Source: Ewingella sp. CoE-038-23
GTDB taxonomy: Bacteria; Pseudomonadota; Gammaproteobacteria; Enterobacterales; Enterobacteriaceae
Assembly (NCBI RefSeq): GCF_040419245.1
Contig: NZ_JAZHOH010000001.1
Location: 2,976,001 to 3,040,000, forward strand
Direction: 5' to 3'
Length of the DNA stretch: 64,000 nt
Shown here: in pieces, positions 11,544 to 21,170 of the stretch
Layout: each line of letters starts with the position of its first letter
Position numbering within the stretch: the first letter of the stretch is position 1
Translations under genes and position numbers: made by a program
The notes under the pieces: generated by a model
Databases searched by the model: none
What the model saw: the letters and a program-made list of their open reading frames with translations, nothing else
What the model was told of the DNA's origin: nothing

Positions 11544-11582
11544 CATATCAACGAAATCGTCGTTTTTATCAGCAATATGCTA

Positions 11583-12242
11583 TTAACGCAGGCCAACCAT
11601 CACTTTATGGCTGTCAGCTTCCACCACGATAACTTCAAGGGTGCTCAGATCCATATCGACCTCTTCGATCCCCGGCGTGTCCGACGGCGCATTGACTGCA
11701 ATCACTTTGCAGCCTGCGGCCAATCCGGCCATCACGCCGGCTGCGGCGTCCTCCACTACCACGCAATCTTCTGGCGCTAAACCCAGAAGCTCGGCGCCCA
11801 GCAGGTAAGCATCAGGCTGTGGCTTGCCGTGTTTGACTTGTTCCGCCGTGACAAACACTTCTGGCTTCGGCAAATTCGCCGCCGCGTGGCGGGCATGAGC
11901 CACCGCCACGGTGCCAGAGGTCACAATCGCCCAAGGAATATTGTGGCGATTCAACTCGCTAAGCAGCAAATGCGCCCCCGGCAGCGCGGTCACGCCTTCA
12001 GTATCCGTGGCTTCAATCTGCTCGAGCTTTTGGAATTCGCGCTGGATGTTCTCTTCACTTTCGCCCGGCATAAAATGACGCAAAGAAGTGATCGCCTGCT
12101 TGCCATGAATAAACGCCAGCACCTCTTGCGGACTGATGCCGCGACTCAATGCCCAGTTAATCCAAGCGCGTTCTACCGCAGGCAGTGAATCGACTAACGT
12201 TCCATCCAGGTCGAACAAGAAACCTTTACACTCCACAATCAA
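11583..12242 (-). CDS. hxpA: Sugar-phosphate phosphatase HxpA
   Basis: HxpA (YfbT) is a HAD-superfamily hydrolase that dephosphorylates sugar phosphates and detoxifies their build-up. The 219-residue protein (E. coli about 216) has HAD motif I FDLDGTLVD with nucleophile D11 and acid D13, motif II VTSG (107-110), the motif III lysine in KHGKPQPDAY, and motif IV VVEDAAAG. The cap domain lies between motifs I and II. It is followed by an intrinsic terminator and preceded by yfbU in the same orientation. Confidence 0.92.
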   Translation of the reverse strand: MIVECKGFLFDLDGTLVDSLPAVERAWINWALSRGISPQEVLAFIHGKQAITSLRHFMPGESEENIQREFQKLEQIEATDTEGVTALPGAHLLLSELNRHNIPWAIVTSGTVAVAHARHAAANLPKPEVFVTAEQVKHGKPQPDAYLLGAELLGLAPEDCVVVEDAAAGVMAGLAAGCKVIAVNAPSDTPGIEEVDMDLSTLEVIVVEADSHKVMVGLR

Positions 12243-12263
12243 CTCCTTATCCCCTTTATGCGT

Positions 12264-12292
12264 GAAGCCGCAGCTTTATTGGCTACGGCTTC
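12264..12292 (-). terminator. Hairpin between yfbU and hxpA
   Basis: Arms GAAGCCG (12264-12270) and CGGCTTC (12286-12292) enclose a further short AGC/GCT pairing. There is no U-run on the minus strand. It may attenuate or stabilise the yfbU transcript before hxpA. Confidence 0.3.
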
Positions 12293-12309
12293 TTCATTCG
12301 GGTTGCAAT

Positions 12310-12804
12310 TTAGGCATTAATAATCTGCGCGATCTCGACCGCGCTTAGATGATATTGGCGTGGACATGCTTGCCAGACGGCGAGCATACGCTGGTATTTT
12401 TCCCACATTTTAGTCTGTGAGTTGAACCCGTGAGTTCCTGAATCGAAGTCAGTATAGCGGCCTTCGGTGTTCACCATAAAGCGAACATAGCTCAAATAGC
12501 GGGATTCTGTTGCAGCGTCGAAGCCAAGGAAGTCCAGACGGCGGCGATCCAGACCTTGAGTGTCTTTAAGATTGGTCCATGAAACCTGCATCGCGTGGTG
12601 CATTTCCATGACGTTGATGACAGTACGGCAGGTTTCTTCCGACAGTTCTCCAAAGTCGCGATCCAGCTCGCGCATTTGCAGACCAAAGCCGCGCTCAATT
12701 ACCGTTTGTAACCGGCGATAGCGATCGGCATTTTCCGGGTCCAGCATGGTCATCATTTTATATTGATTGGATAAAATCAGGCGTTGGGCGTTGGTCATTT
12801 CCAT
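12310..12804 (-). CDS. yfbU: Conserved protein YfbU
   Basis: YfbU is a 164-residue soluble protein of the UPF0304 family, conserved in gammaproteobacteria and without an established biochemical role. The start is set at the ATG at 12804, which has GAGGAAA upstream and restores the E. coli length and N-terminus [19 protein letters not shown] frame extending to 12846 lacks this support. Recognisable conserved parts are [14 protein letters not shown] and WEKYQRML. It lies between yfbV and hxpA as in E. coli. Confidence 0.93.
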   Translation of the reverse strand: MEMTNAQRLILSNQYKMMTMLDPENADRYRRLQTVIERGFGLQMRELDRDFGELSEETCRTVINVMEMHHAMQVSWTNLKDTQGLDRRRLDFLGFDAATESRYLSYVRFMVNTEGRYTDFDSGTHGFNSQTKMWEKYQRMLAVWQACPRQYHLSAVEIAQIINA

Positions 12805-12999
12805 CGTGAATTTCCTCAAGTATGCATAATGAACAAAGCATGACACAGGGCAAACTAGCGTGAAATCTCAAGCTGACCATTCTTTGATTTAGACACATAA
12901 ACTGAGTGGAAATGAAGTGGATTCACTATTGATGGCTACAATGGATGACAGCGCGTTAAGACAAAAAATGGGCAAAGTAAAACGGATGCCCGGCATCCG

Positions 13000-13455
13000 T
13001 TAAATATCATCGAGGAAGGTTTTGTCCAACTGCTTGAAGGCGCGTTTTAACACGTCGGCCAGAGACTGATAGGTCGGGGTACCTTCTACCGGCGCCAGCG
13101 CCTGCCCTGCTTCGGCCAGCTTATTACGCACATCGTGGAACCAGCTCAGCAGCGTTGGTGGCAGCGGCGTTAAAGAGCGGCGTCCTAACCACCACAGACC
13201 TTGCATCGGCAAGCTACAGGCAAAGATAGAGGTGGCCACCGCCGGGCCGAGCTGGCCGCCGAGAGCGATTTGCCAGGTTAAGGTGAAGACGGCCAAAGGC
13301 GGCATAAAGCGCACAGCAAAACGCGTCGCCGTCGAAATTCGGTTCTCGGGGAATACCGGCGCCAGACGCTTATCGGCTGGCCAGGTCTTCATATAATGTT
13401 GCCCGCGCTGGAATACCTGAAACCAACTGACTGAACCTGATGGCTTACTGGTCAT
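13000..13455 (-). CDS. yfbV: Membrane protein YfbV (UPF0208)
   Basis: YfbV is a 151-residue inner-membrane protein, the same length as in E. coli, where it has been linked to Ter macrodomain insulation. Two hydrophobic segments lie near residues 46-65 and 69-89 ([21 protein letters not shown] and the following [20 protein letters not shown]). The charged C-terminal tail ends [19 protein letters not shown] precedes the ATG. It is divergent from ackA, and a possible short leader ORF lies 69 bp upstream. Confidence 0.92.
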   Translation of the reverse strand: MTSKPSGSVSWFQVFQRGQHYMKTWPADKRLAPVFPENRISTATRFAVRFMPPLAVFTLTWQIALGGQLGPAVATSIFACSLPMQGLWWLGRRSLTPLPPTLLSWFHDVRNKLAEAGQALAPVEGTPTYQSLADVLKRAFKQLDKTFLDDI

Positions 13456-13926
13456 GGGTGCACCTCAACTTCACATATAATAATTAAAAAATAGTTGTAA
13501 ATAACAAACGGGATTTTAGCACGATTAAATATATTTTGTTTTTGCAGGCACCAGTGGGTATCCTGTCCCCGCAAATTCGGGGCGTTGCTTCATCTTGCCT
13601 CCGCTTGGTGCCTTTTGTAATTAATTATTGTCTTATTTGTTAGCGTTTTTACCGATTAAAGCCCTAATAAGTAGCATTCTGAGGGGTCTGACGCACTCAT
13701 TGAGAGATGTATTGTCAGCATAAGAGGTGATTAATCACCGCCCGGTTTCGGCCGTTGGCTGAAGATTCCCCAGCTTTATCACTGTCATGCCGCTTTTCTT
13801 CGTTGGCATGATGTTAATCATAATTGTCACCGCCATTATGCGCTACGCTTGATGTCAGATTGACGATTTATTAACCACGTGTTTTGTTTTTATCTTAAAC
13901 AGCACCAACAATAAATAGGTACTTCC
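13456..13926. promoter_or_regulatory. yfbV-ackA divergent region
   Basis: This 471-bp intergenic region must contain the promoters of divergent yfbV and ackA. Its yfbV-proximal part (13546-13613) is a nested inverted repeat: outer arms AGGCACCA/TGGTGCCT (13546-13553, 13606-13613) and inner arms CCCCG/CGGGG (13567-13571, 13578-13582). The ackA-proximal part is AT-rich. No regulator site could be assigned with confidence. Confidence 0.5.
13525..13593 (-). CDS. Possible 22-aa leader peptide upstream of yfbV
   Basis: A 22-codon frame with an ATG start is preceded by GGAGG with a 4-nt spacer and ends in TAA 69 bp before the yfbV start. The peptide begins MKQRPEFAGTGYPL and ends TKYI; it has no membrane segment. 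The frame lies within a nested hairpin whose outer arms flank the coding part. The Shine-Dalgarno match and position suggest a leader ORF or a small protein, but I recognise no known family and chance is not excluded. Confidence 0.3.
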   Translation of the reverse strand: MKQRPEFAGTGYPLVPAKTKYI

Positions 13927-15129
13927 ATGTCGAGTAAGCTAGTTCTGGTTCTTAACTGTGGTAGCTCTTCCCTTAAGTTCGCCATCATTGATGCTGCGAA
14001 TGGTGAAGAGTACATCTCAGGTTTAGCCGAATGTTTCCATCTGCCAGAAGCCCGCATCAAATGGAAAATGGACGGTGGTAAAGAAGAAGCCGCACTTGGC
14101 GCTGGCGCTGCGCACAGTGAAGCTCTGAAGTTCATTGTTGACAATATCCTGTCCAAAAAACCTGAACTCTCTGCTGAGCTGGTGGCTATCGGTCACCGTA
14201 TCGTTCACGGCGGCGAAAAACTGACCAAATCAATGCTTATCGATGATGCAGTCATTCAGGGTATCAAAGAATCTATCCCGTTTGCACCGCTGCATAACCC
14301 AGCACACCTGATTGGTATCGCCGAAGCGTTGAAATCCTTCCCGAAACTGGCTGACAAAAACGTGGCAGTGTTCGACACGGCGTTCCACCAGACCATGCCG
14401 GAAGAGTCTTACCTCTACGCTCTGCCGTACAGCCTGTACAAAGATCACCACGTTCGTCGCTACGGCGCACACGGCACCAGCCACTTCTACGTGACGCAAG
14501 AAGCCGCGAAAATGCTGAATAAGCCAGTGGAAGAAGTGAACTTGATCACCTGCCACCTGGGCAACGGCGGTTCTGTTAGCGCGATCCGTAACGGTAAATG
14601 CGTGGATACTTCCATGGGTCTGACCCCGCTGGAAGGTCTGGTGATGGGTACCCGCAGTGGTGACATCGACCCGGCTATCATCTTCCACCTGCACGACGCA
14701 CTGGGCATGAGTGTTGACCAGATCAACAAAATGCTGACTAAAGAATCCGGTCTGCTCGGCCTGACTGAAGTCACCAGCGACTGCCGCTATGTAGAAGATA
14801 ACTATGCGACCAAAGCCGATGCTAAACGCGCCATGGACGTCTTCTGCCACCGTCTGGCCAAGTACATCGGTTCTTATGCAGCCCTGATGGAAGGTCGTCT
14901 GGACGCCGTGGTCTTCACCGGCGGTATCGGTGAAAACGCCGCGATGGTTCGTGAATTCGCACTCGATAAACTGGGCCTGCTGGGCTTTGAAATCGACCAC
15001 GAACGTAACCTCGCAGCCCGCTTTGGCAAGTCTGGCGCTATCAACAAAGAAGGCACGCGTACCGCGCTGGTCATCCCGACCAACGAAGAGCTGGTTATCG
15101 CTCAAGATGCGGCTCGCCTGACCGCATAA
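13927..15129 (+). CDS. ackA: Acetate kinase
   Basis: AckA converts acetyl phosphate and ADP to acetate and ATP, the last step of acetate overflow (reversible). The 400-residue protein equals the E. coli length and has the ASKHA phosphate-loop [13 protein letters not shown] (residues 5-17), [28 protein letters not shown] and FTGGIGENA. It is followed by a hairpin terminator or attenuator and then pta. Acetyl phosphate, the shared intermediate, is also a phosphodonor for response regulators. Confidence 0.98.
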   Translation: MSSKLVLVLNCGSSSLKFAIIDAANGEEYISGLAECFHLPEARIKWKMDGGKEEAALGAGAAHSEALKFIVDNILSKKPELSAELVAIGHRIVHGGEKLTKSMLIDDAVIQGIKESIPFAPLHNPAHLIGIAEALKSFPKLADKNVAVFDTAFHQTMPEESYLYALPYSLYKDHHVRRYGAHGTSHFYVTQEAAKMLNKPVEEVNLITCHLGNGGSVSAIRNGKCVDTSMGLTPLEGLVMGTRSGDIDPAIIFHLHDALGMSVDQINKMLTKESGLLGLTEVTSDCRYVEDNYATKADAKRAMDVFCHRLAKYIGSYAALMEGRLDAVVFTGGIGENAAMVREFALDKLGLLGFEIDHERNLAARFGKSGAINKEGTRTALVIPTNEELVIAQDAARLTA

Positions 15130-15140
15130 CATGCATCCCA

Positions 15141-15167
15141 CTGCCAGCGCCTGCTGGCAGTTTTCTT
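15141..15167 (+). terminator. Terminator/attenuator between ackA and pta
   Basis: The 8-bp stem CTGCCAGC (15141-15148)/GCTGGCAG (15153-15160) with loop GCCT is followed directly by TTTTCTTT. It looks like an intrinsic terminator inside the ackA-pta unit and would lower pta transcription relative to ackA unless read through. Confidence 0.75.
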
Positions 15168-15271
15168 TAATTAGGCGAGCGTAGCCAGTCTGGAAGCAGC
15201 CGCGTTAAGCAGTCATCGCACCTTCCTTACTCAAGTTCTACGTCCGTCTGGCATTCCAGAGAGGTTTAGCC

Positions 15272-17428
15272 GTGTCCCGTACAATTATGTTGATCCCTAC
15301 AGGCACCAGCGTCGGTCTGACCAGCGTCAGCCTTGGCGTGATCCGTGCCATGGAACAAAAAGGCGTTAGCCTAAGCATCTTCAAGCCTATCGCCCAGCCG
15401 CGCACCGGCGGTGATTCGCCAGACCAAACCACCACCATTATCCGCGCCAACTCCAGCGTACCTGCTGCTGAGCCGCTGAAAATGAGCCACGTGGAAAACC
15501 TGTTGAGCTCTAACCAACAGGACGTGCTGATGGAAGAGATCATCGCCCGTTACCACGAAAACACCAAAGACGCAGAAGTCGTGCTGGTTGAAGGCTTGGT
15601 GCCAACCCGTAAACATCAGTTCGCTAACGCCCTGAACTACGAAATTGCCAAAACCCTGAATGCCGAAATCGTCTTCGTCATCGCGCTGGGCAATGACTCT
15701 CCGGCTCAGCTGAAAGAGCGCATTGAGCTGGCACGTAGCAGCTTCGGCGGCAGCAAAAACAAAAATATCACCGGCGTTATCATCAACAAACTGAACGCCC
15801 CGGTTGATGATCAAGGCCGTACGCGCCCTGACCTGTCTGAAATCTTCGACGACTCCACCAAGGCAAGCGTTGCTAACGTTGACCCAAGCCAGCTGTTCGC
15901 TAACAGCCCGCTGCCGGTGCTGGGCTGCATTCCTTGGAGCTTCGAGCTGATCGCCACTCGCGCCATCGACATGGCAAAACACCTGAATGCCCGCGTTATC
16001 AATGAAGGTGACATCCAGACTCGCCGCGTGAAATCCGTAACCTTCTGCGCGCGCAGCATTCCGCACATGCTGGAGCACTTCCGCCCGGGTTCACTGCTGG
16101 TGACCTCTGCTGATCGTCCAGACGTACTGGTTTCAGCCTGTCTGGCAGCGATGAACGGCGTGGAAATCGGCGCTATCTTGCTGACTGGCGGCTATGACAT
16201 CGACGATCGCATCAACACCCTGTGCGAGCGCGCATTCAAAACTGGCCTGCCGGTCTTCATGGTGGATACCAACACGTGGCAGACCTCCCTCAGCCTGCAA
16301 AGCTTCAACCTTGAAGTGCCTGCTGATGACCACCAGCGCGTTGAGAAGCTGCAACAGTACGTGGCTTCCCACATCAACAGCGACTGGATCAACTCCCTGA
16401 GCGCCCACTCCGAGCGTTCACGCCGCCTGTCTCCCCCGGCGTTCCGCTATCAGCTGACCGAACTGGCGCGTAATGCGAAAAAACGTATCGTGCTGCCAGA
16501 AGGCGACGAGCCGCGTACCGTAAAAGCCGCGTCGCTGTGTGCTGAACGTGGTATCGCAGAATGCGTGCTGCTGGGTAATCCAGAAGAGATCCAACGCGTT
16601 GCCGCTGCTCAGGGTATCGAACTGGGCAAAGGCATCCAGATTGTTGACCCGGTTGTGGTGCGTGAAGAGTACGTGGCCCGCCTGGTTGAGCTGCGTAAAA
16701 GCAAAGGCATGACCGAAGTGGTTGCCCGTGAGCAGTTGGAAGACAACGTGGTTCTCGGCACCCTGATGCTGGAAAAAGGCGAAGTTGACGGTCTGGTATC
16801 CGGCGCGGTTCACACCACGGCGAACACCATCCGCCCACCGTTGCAGCTGATCAAAACGGCGCCGGGCAGCTCGCTGGTTTCTTCTGTGTTCTTCATGCTG
16901 CTGCCTGACCAAGTGCTGGTTTACGGCGACTGCGCCATCAACCCAGACCCAACGGCTGAACAGCTGTCTGAAATCGCTATCCAATCTGCGGATTCCGCCG
17001 CGGCCTTCGGTATCGAACCGCGGGTGGCAATGATCTCCTACTCCACCGGTAACTCGGGTGCAGGTAGCGACGTTGAGAAAGTGCGTGAAGCGACTCGTCT
17101 GGCGCAGGAAAAACGCCCGGACCTGATCATCGACGGTCCACTGCAATATGACGCCGCAATCATGGCTGACGTGGCGAAGTCCAAAGCGCCAAACTCGCCG
17201 GTAGCGGGTAAAGCAACCGTGTTCATCTTCCCAGACCTGAACACCGGTAACACCACTTATAAAGCAGTTCAGCGTTCGGCTGATTTGGTCTCAATCGGGC
17301 CAATGCTGCAAGGCATGCGTAAGCCAGTCAACGACCTGTCTCGCGGCGCGCTGGTTGACGATATCGTCTACACCGTGGCACTGACTGCGATTCAATCTGC
17401 ACAGGCTGAAGCAGCAGCTAAAGCTTAA
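15272..17428 (+). CDS. pta: Phosphate acetyltransferase
   Basis: Pta interconverts acetyl-CoA and phosphate with acetyl phosphate and CoA. The 718-residue protein (E. coli 714) has the three-domain long form: an N-terminal P-loop-like domain ([16 protein letters not shown]), a DRTGG domain, and the C-terminal catalytic PTA_PTB domain from about residue 395 ([28 protein letters not shown]). The start is GTG at 15272 with AGAGAGG 8 nt upstream, the same start codon type as in E. coli. A strong terminator follows. Confidence 0.97.
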   Translation: MSRTIMLIPTGTSVGLTSVSLGVIRAMEQKGVSLSIFKPIAQPRTGGDSPDQTTTIIRANSSVPAAEPLKMSHVENLLSSNQQDVLMEEIIARYHENTKDAEVVLVEGLVPTRKHQFANALNYEIAKTLNAEIVFVIALGNDSPAQLKERIELARSSFGGSKNKNITGVIINKLNAPVDDQGRTRPDLSEIFDDSTKASVANVDPSQLFANSPLPVLGCIPWSFELIATRAIDMAKHLNARVINEGDIQTRRVKSVTFCARSIPHMLEHFRPGSLLVTSADRPDVLVSACLAAMNGVEIGAILLTGGYDIDDRINTLCERAFKTGLPVFMVDTNTWQTSLSLQSFNLEVPADDHQRVEKLQQYVASHINSDWINSLSAHSERSRRLSPPAFRYQLTELARNAKKRIVLPEGDEPRTVKAASLCAERGIAECVLLGNPEEIQRVAAAQGIELGKGIQIVDPVVVREEYVARLVELRKSKGMTEVVAREQLEDNVVLGTLMLEKGEVDGLVSGAVHTTANTIRPPLQLIKTAPGSSLVSSVFFMLLPDQVLVYGDCAINPDPTAEQLSEIAIQSADSAAAFGIEPRVAMISYSTGNSGAGSDVEKVREATRLAQEKRPDLIIDGPLQYDAAIMADVAKSKAPNSPVAGKATVFIFPDLNTGNTTYKAVQRSADLVSIGPMLQGMRKPVNDLSRGALVDDIVYTVALTAIQSAQAEAAAKA

Positions 17429-17450
17429 TTTCCTGCCTGCTCAGAATGCA

Positions 17451-17480
17451 AAACGCCGACATCAAGTCGGCGTTTTTTTT
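17451..17480 (+). terminator. Intrinsic terminator of pta
   Basis: A stem formed by AAACGCCGAC (17451-17460) and GTCGGCGTTT encloses loop ATCAA and is followed by a run of eight T. It ends ackA-pta before the convergent transketolase genes. Confidence 0.93.
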
Positions 17481-17492
17481 GGCTCAATTCCG

Positions 17493-18446
17493 TTACAGCA
17501 GCTGTTTCGCTGCTTCGAGAATGTGCTCGGCGGTCAGGCCGTACTCCTGCTGCAAGAAGTCCTGCGTGCCGACCTGTCCATAGCGCTCCTTCACGCCCAC
17601 GCGGCGCATCGGCACCGGCGTATGCTCGACCAGCACTTCGGCCACCGCCGAACCCAGCCCGTTATGGATACTGTGGTTCTCACAGGTAACGATTTTGCCG
17701 GTTTTGGCGGCGTACTGCTGAATGATTTCTTTATCGATAGGTTTCAGGGTGAACATGTCGATAACCGCCGCGCTGATGCCGTCACGCGCCAGAATCTCCG
17801 CCGCTTTTAGCGCCTCTGCCACCATAATACCGTTTGCAATCAGGGTGATATCATCGCCGTCGCGCAGCAGGTTAGCTTTACCGATGGTGAAGGTGGAACC
17901 TTCTTTATACACCTGAGTCGCCTGTTTACGGATGGTGCGCACCCAGTAGAAGCCCTTCAGATCCACCAGCTGCTGCAAGATATCGCGGAACATCACGGCG
18001 TCGGTGACTTCCAATACAATCGAGTTCGCCAAGCCGCGCACAATGCCCATGTCCTCGAAAGACATGTGAGTGCCGCCATTGTGGCAGGCGGTGACACCCG
18101 CGTCAGAGGCGATCACCTTGACGTTATTCTTCTGATAATCCAAAGACATAAACAGCTGATCGAAGCAGCGACGGCTGGCGAAAGCGGTGAAAGTATGGAC
18201 AAACGGCACGCGCCCGGTCAGTGACAGGCCAGCGGCGACGCCAATCACGTTAGCTTCCATGATGCCGCAGTTAATCACGTGCTGCGGATGGTCGCGGTGT
18301 ACGCCGTCCATCGCCATGGCGCTCATCAGGTCAGCTTCGAGAGCAATAATTGGCGTGTTCTCGACGATTTTTTCCCGCACCACGTTGCCGTAGACTTTAC
18401 GCATTTCAATGTTGTCGGGTTTCAGTTCCAGCGTGACTTCAAACAT
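17493..18446 (-). CDS. Transketolase, C-terminal subunit
   Basis: This is the second half of a two-gene transketolase (317 aa from the ATG at 18446, preceded by GGAGG 7 nt upstream). It holds the pyrimidine-binding domain, with the TPP-activating glutamate E64 in NCGIMEANVIG, and the transketolase C-terminal domain (MFTLKPIDKEIIQ, ENHSIHNGLGSAV). It overlaps the N-subunit stop by 8 bp. Split transketolases of this type are known from carbohydrate operons, including apulose-4-phosphate transketolase AptAB. The real acceptor and donor here are unknown. Confidence 0.88.
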   Translation of the reverse strand: MFEVTLELKPDNIEMRKVYGNVVREKIVENTPIIALEADLMSAMAMDGVHRDHPQHVINCGIMEANVIGVAAGLSLTGRVPFVHTFTAFASRRCFDQLFMSLDYQKNNVKVIASDAGVTACHNGGTHMSFEDMGIVRGLANSIVLEVTDAVMFRDILQQLVDLKGFYWVRTIRKQATQVYKEGSTFTIGKANLLRDGDDITLIANGIMVAEALKAAEILARDGISAAVIDMFTLKPIDKEIIQQYAAKTGKIVTCENHSIHNGLGSAVAEVLVEHTPVPMRRVGVKERYGQVGTQDFLQQEYGLTAEHILEAAKQLL

Positions 18447-19272
18447 GGGCGGCCTCCAGTTCAGCAATGGCGTTTTCGATTTCCAGTTTCACTTCCGGGG
18501 TTAATCGCAGATGGTGCGAGTTAGCCAGTGATTCCAGATACTTCACGCCCTGTCCTTTCACGCTGTCGAGCACGATGGCCAGCGGGCGCTGCTCGCCCTG
18601 ACGCACCGGCGTGAGCGCATTCTGCAAGGCCACAATGTCATCGCCTTTGATGGTCAACACGTCGAAGCCAAAGGCGCTGAACTTACCGGCTAAATCAAAC
18701 GGCTTGATCACTTCATCCAGCAAACCGTCGAGCTGCTGCTTGTTGTAGTCGATAAATACCGTCAGGTTGTTGAGGTTGTGGTGAGCAATAAACTGGAAAG
18801 CCTCCCAGCACTGGCCCTCATTCAACTCACCGTCGCCCACCACGCAGAACACGCGATTATCGCGTTTCGCCAGTTTGTGCGACAGCGCCATGCCGGTGGC
18901 AATGGACACGCCCTGTCCCAGAGATCCGGTGGTTGCATCCACGCCAACGGTGCGCAGGCGATCAGGATGGCTCGGCAACTTGGTGCCATTCTGGTTTAGC
19001 GTTTTCAAATCGTCCTGCGGGAAGTAGCCTTTCAGCGCCAGCGTGGCATACAGCGCCGGGCCAGCGTGGCCTTTCGACAGAACAAAATAATCACGCTCTT
19101 GCCAGTCTGGCTTGGTCGGGTCGATACGCATCACGTCGCTATACAGCACCGCCAGCGTTTCGACCACCGACATGCTGCCGCCGTAGTGACCAAAGCCTAA
19201 TCCGGTGAGCATTTTTAGGGTCTCAATACGGATTTGACGAGCAAACTCACGAACCTCTTGGACATCTTTCAT
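18439..19272 (-). CDS. Transketolase, N-terminal subunit
   Basis: This is the first half of the split transketolase (277 aa), a TPP pyrophosphate-binding domain. The TPP motif GDGELNEGQCWEAFQFIAHH begins at residue 146, and SKGHAGPALY (66-75) and SHPDR match the substrate and cofactor channel of full-length transketolases. It overlaps the C-subunit start by 8 bp, so both chains are probably made together. It lies downstream of the PTS genes in the same direction, with about 100 bp and a hairpin between. Confidence 0.9.
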   Translation of the reverse strand: MKDVQEVREFARQIRIETLKMLTGLGFGHYGGSMSVVETLAVLYSDVMRIDPTKPDWQERDYFVLSKGHAGPALYATLALKGYFPQDDLKTLNQNGTKLPSHPDRLRTVGVDATTGSLGQGVSIATGMALSHKLAKRDNRVFCVVGDGELNEGQCWEAFQFIAHHNLNNLTVFIDYNKQQLDGLLDEVIKPFDLAGKFSAFGFDVLTIKGDDIVALQNALTPVRQGEQRPLAIVLDSVKGQGVKYLESLANSHHLRLTPEVKLEIENAIAELEAAHV

Positions 19273-19307
19273 GTTTATTGGTCCTTATTTTAGTTAGCAC
19301 TTGGATC

Positions 19308-19330
19308 GGCCTGTTAATGACTAACAGGCC
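19308..19330 (-). other. Intercistronic hairpin, PTS EIIC to transketolase
   Basis: The perfect 9-bp stem GGCCTGTTA (19308-19316)/TAACAGGCC (19322-19330) with a 5-nt loop has no U-run. It lies between the EIIC stop and the transketolase start in one probable transcript, so it may tune mRNA stability or processing of the two halves. Confidence 0.5.
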
Positions 19331-19373
19331 TTACCTTGTGCTTTCCCGGATGGTTAGTGGTACTTAGGAAGAA

Positions 19374-20750
19374 TTACTTTTCGCTTACTGCTTTTTCTGC
19401 GGCGGGCTTTTTCGCCAGATAGTTGTAGGCCACCAGCGCGGCGAAGATAGCCACGATCAGCGCCATAATGGCTTCTTTCGACATGAAGCGAGCCAGATTG
19501 CCGAGCAGGATACCAATGACGCCGAAGTCAGCATCAGAGAAGGTAGCGTTGGCGAAGCCCAGCGCACCCAGTACCGGCAGCAGCAGAACTGGCAGGAAGG
19601 TGATCAGCACGCCGTTGGCAAATGCCCCGACCATGGCGCCGCGACGACCACCAGTGGCGTTACCGAACACGCCAGCGGTAGCACCGGTGAAGAAGTGCGG
19701 AACTACGCCCGGCAGAATTAACACCAGATTGAACTGACCCAGCAGGAACAGGCCAACCAGACCGCCGAGGAAGCTGAACAGAAAGCCAATCAGCACGGCA
19801 TTTGGCGCGTAAGGGTACACCACCGGGCAGTCCAGCGCCGGGCGAGCATTTGGCACCAGCTTCTCAGAAAAGCCGACGAACGCCGGGACGATTTCCGCCA
19901 GAATCAGACGCACGCCTTGCAGGATGATGAACACGCCCGCTGCAAAGGTGATAGCCATGATGATGGAGTACACCAAGTAGTTCTGGCCCGCGCTGTAAGT
20001 CTGCTCAACGAATACTTGGCCCGCGAACACCGCGAGGATCAGGTAGATGATGATCATGGTCAGCGAGATAGAAATCGAGCTATCGCGCAGGAAGCTGAGG
20101 TTCTTCGGCAGGTTCATCTCTTCGGTTGAGCGCGAACCTTTACCGACCTTGCTACCAATCCAGCCGGACAGCACATAACCGATAGTGCCGAAATGGCCGA
20201 ATGCCACGTCGTCATTGCCGGTGATGCGACGCATATAGCGCTGCGCCAGTGCCGGGAAGAACGCCATGATAAGACCCAGCGTCAGGGAACCGGTGAACAC
20301 CAGACCCACGCCTTCAAAACCAGCAACGGTGAGGATAACGCTGATCATACAGGCCATGTAGAAGGTGTGGTGACCAGTCAGGAACACGTATTTCAGGCGA
20401 GTGAAACGCGCGACGATCAAGTTAGCCACCATGCCGAACGCCATGATCAAGGCAGTAGGCGCACCGAATTTCTCCAAAGCGATAGAGACAATCGCTTCGT
20501 TATTTGGAATGATCCCCTGAATGCTGAAAGCATGTTCAAACATGCCGCCTAAAGGATTTAATGCCCCGACTAATACCGTGGCACCGCCCGCCAATACCAG
20601 AAAGCCTAATATTGTTTTTACCGTGCCTTTCACCACATCGGAAAAGTTTTTCTTTTGTGCGACCAGACCGATCAACGCAATAAGACCGACCAAAATAGAA
20701 GGCACTTTTAATATATCAACCACAAACTTGAGCGTTTCCTGGATAAACAT
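19374..20750 (-). CDS. PTS ascorbate-type EIIC permease
   Basis: This polytopic sugar permease (458 aa) of the UlaA/SgaT family forms the membrane channel of a PTS. About ten hydrophobic segments are visible. Family motifs include LTGHHTFYMACM, QGVRLILAEIVPAF and YPYAPNAVLIGFLF, comparable to LTGHIMFQ, QGVRMFVAEL and YSFAPNAVVWGF in E. coli UlaA. I chose the ATG at 20750 with GAGG 5 nt upstream instead of the GTG two codons earlier. EIIB and EIIA are separate genes upstream. Overall similarity to UlaA looks moderate, so the substrate need not be ascorbate. Confidence 0.9.
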   Translation of the reverse strand: MFIQETLKFVVDILKVPSILVGLIALIGLVAQKKNFSDVVKGTVKTILGFLVLAGGATVLVGALNPLGGMFEHAFSIQGIIPNNEAIVSIALEKFGAPTALIMAFGMVANLIVARFTRLKYVFLTGHHTFYMACMISVILTVAGFEGVGLVFTGSLTLGLIMAFFPALAQRYMRRITGNDDVAFGHFGTIGYVLSGWIGSKVGKGSRSTEEMNLPKNLSFLRDSSISISLTMIIIYLILAVFAGQVFVEQTYSAGQNYLVYSIIMAITFAAGVFIILQGVRLILAEIVPAFVGFSEKLVPNARPALDCPVVYPYAPNAVLIGFLFSFLGGLVGLFLLGQFNLVLILPGVVPHFFTGATAGVFGNATGGRRGAMVGAFANGVLITFLPVLLLPVLGALGFANATFSDADFGVIGILLGNLARFMSKEAIMALIVAIFAALVAYNYLAKKPAAEKAVSEK

Positions 20751-20783
20751 ATACACCTCTTTATTTTTAGAATAATCGTCTTA

Positions 20784-21062
20784 TCACACAGGATATTTTT
20801 CGAAGTGGGCGACTAACTTGGTTTCCAGCTCATTAATATCCACAATGTTAGTAATGACCACTAACTGATTCTCTGGAACGCCTGCGCTGGCGGCGATATC
20901 TTTCGCCATCACGAACAGGTCCGCTGCGCCCGGAGTGGCAGAGGAGAGATCGGAGTGTTCAACGTCGGCCTGAATATTCAACTTTTTCAGCACTTTCTTG
21001 ATGTTCATTTCCACCATAAAGCTGCTGCCTAAACCTGAACCACAAATCGCCATAATTTTCAT
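20784..21062 (-). CDS. PTS EIIB component (ascorbate type)
   Basis: This small cytosolic phosphocarrier (92 aa from the ATG at 21062) has the phosphorylated cysteine C7 in a P-loop-like MAICGSGLGSSFM, typical of UlaB/SgaB. It receives phosphate from EIIA and transfers it to the sugar entering through EIIC. The longer frame to 21134 has no support; AGG lies about 8 nt before the chosen ATG. It sits 33 bp upstream of EIIC. Confidence 0.9.
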   Translation of the reverse strand: MKIMAICGSGLGSSFMVEMNIKKVLKKLNIQADVEHSDLSSATPGAADLFVMAKDIAASAGVPENQLVVITNIVDINELETKLVAHFEKYPV

Positions 21063-21170
21063 GTTATTTACCTGTGTTTTAAAGTTTGTAGGGTAATTCA
21101 CCAGTATTAGCCTGATGTATACCGTATTACGCATCCATGATGAACTGACGTTATTCCATTGGTTCAGGAA

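Noticed and set aside
14230..15141. A 303-codon minus-strand frame opposite ackA
   Set aside because: Antisense shadow of acetate kinase with no independent support.
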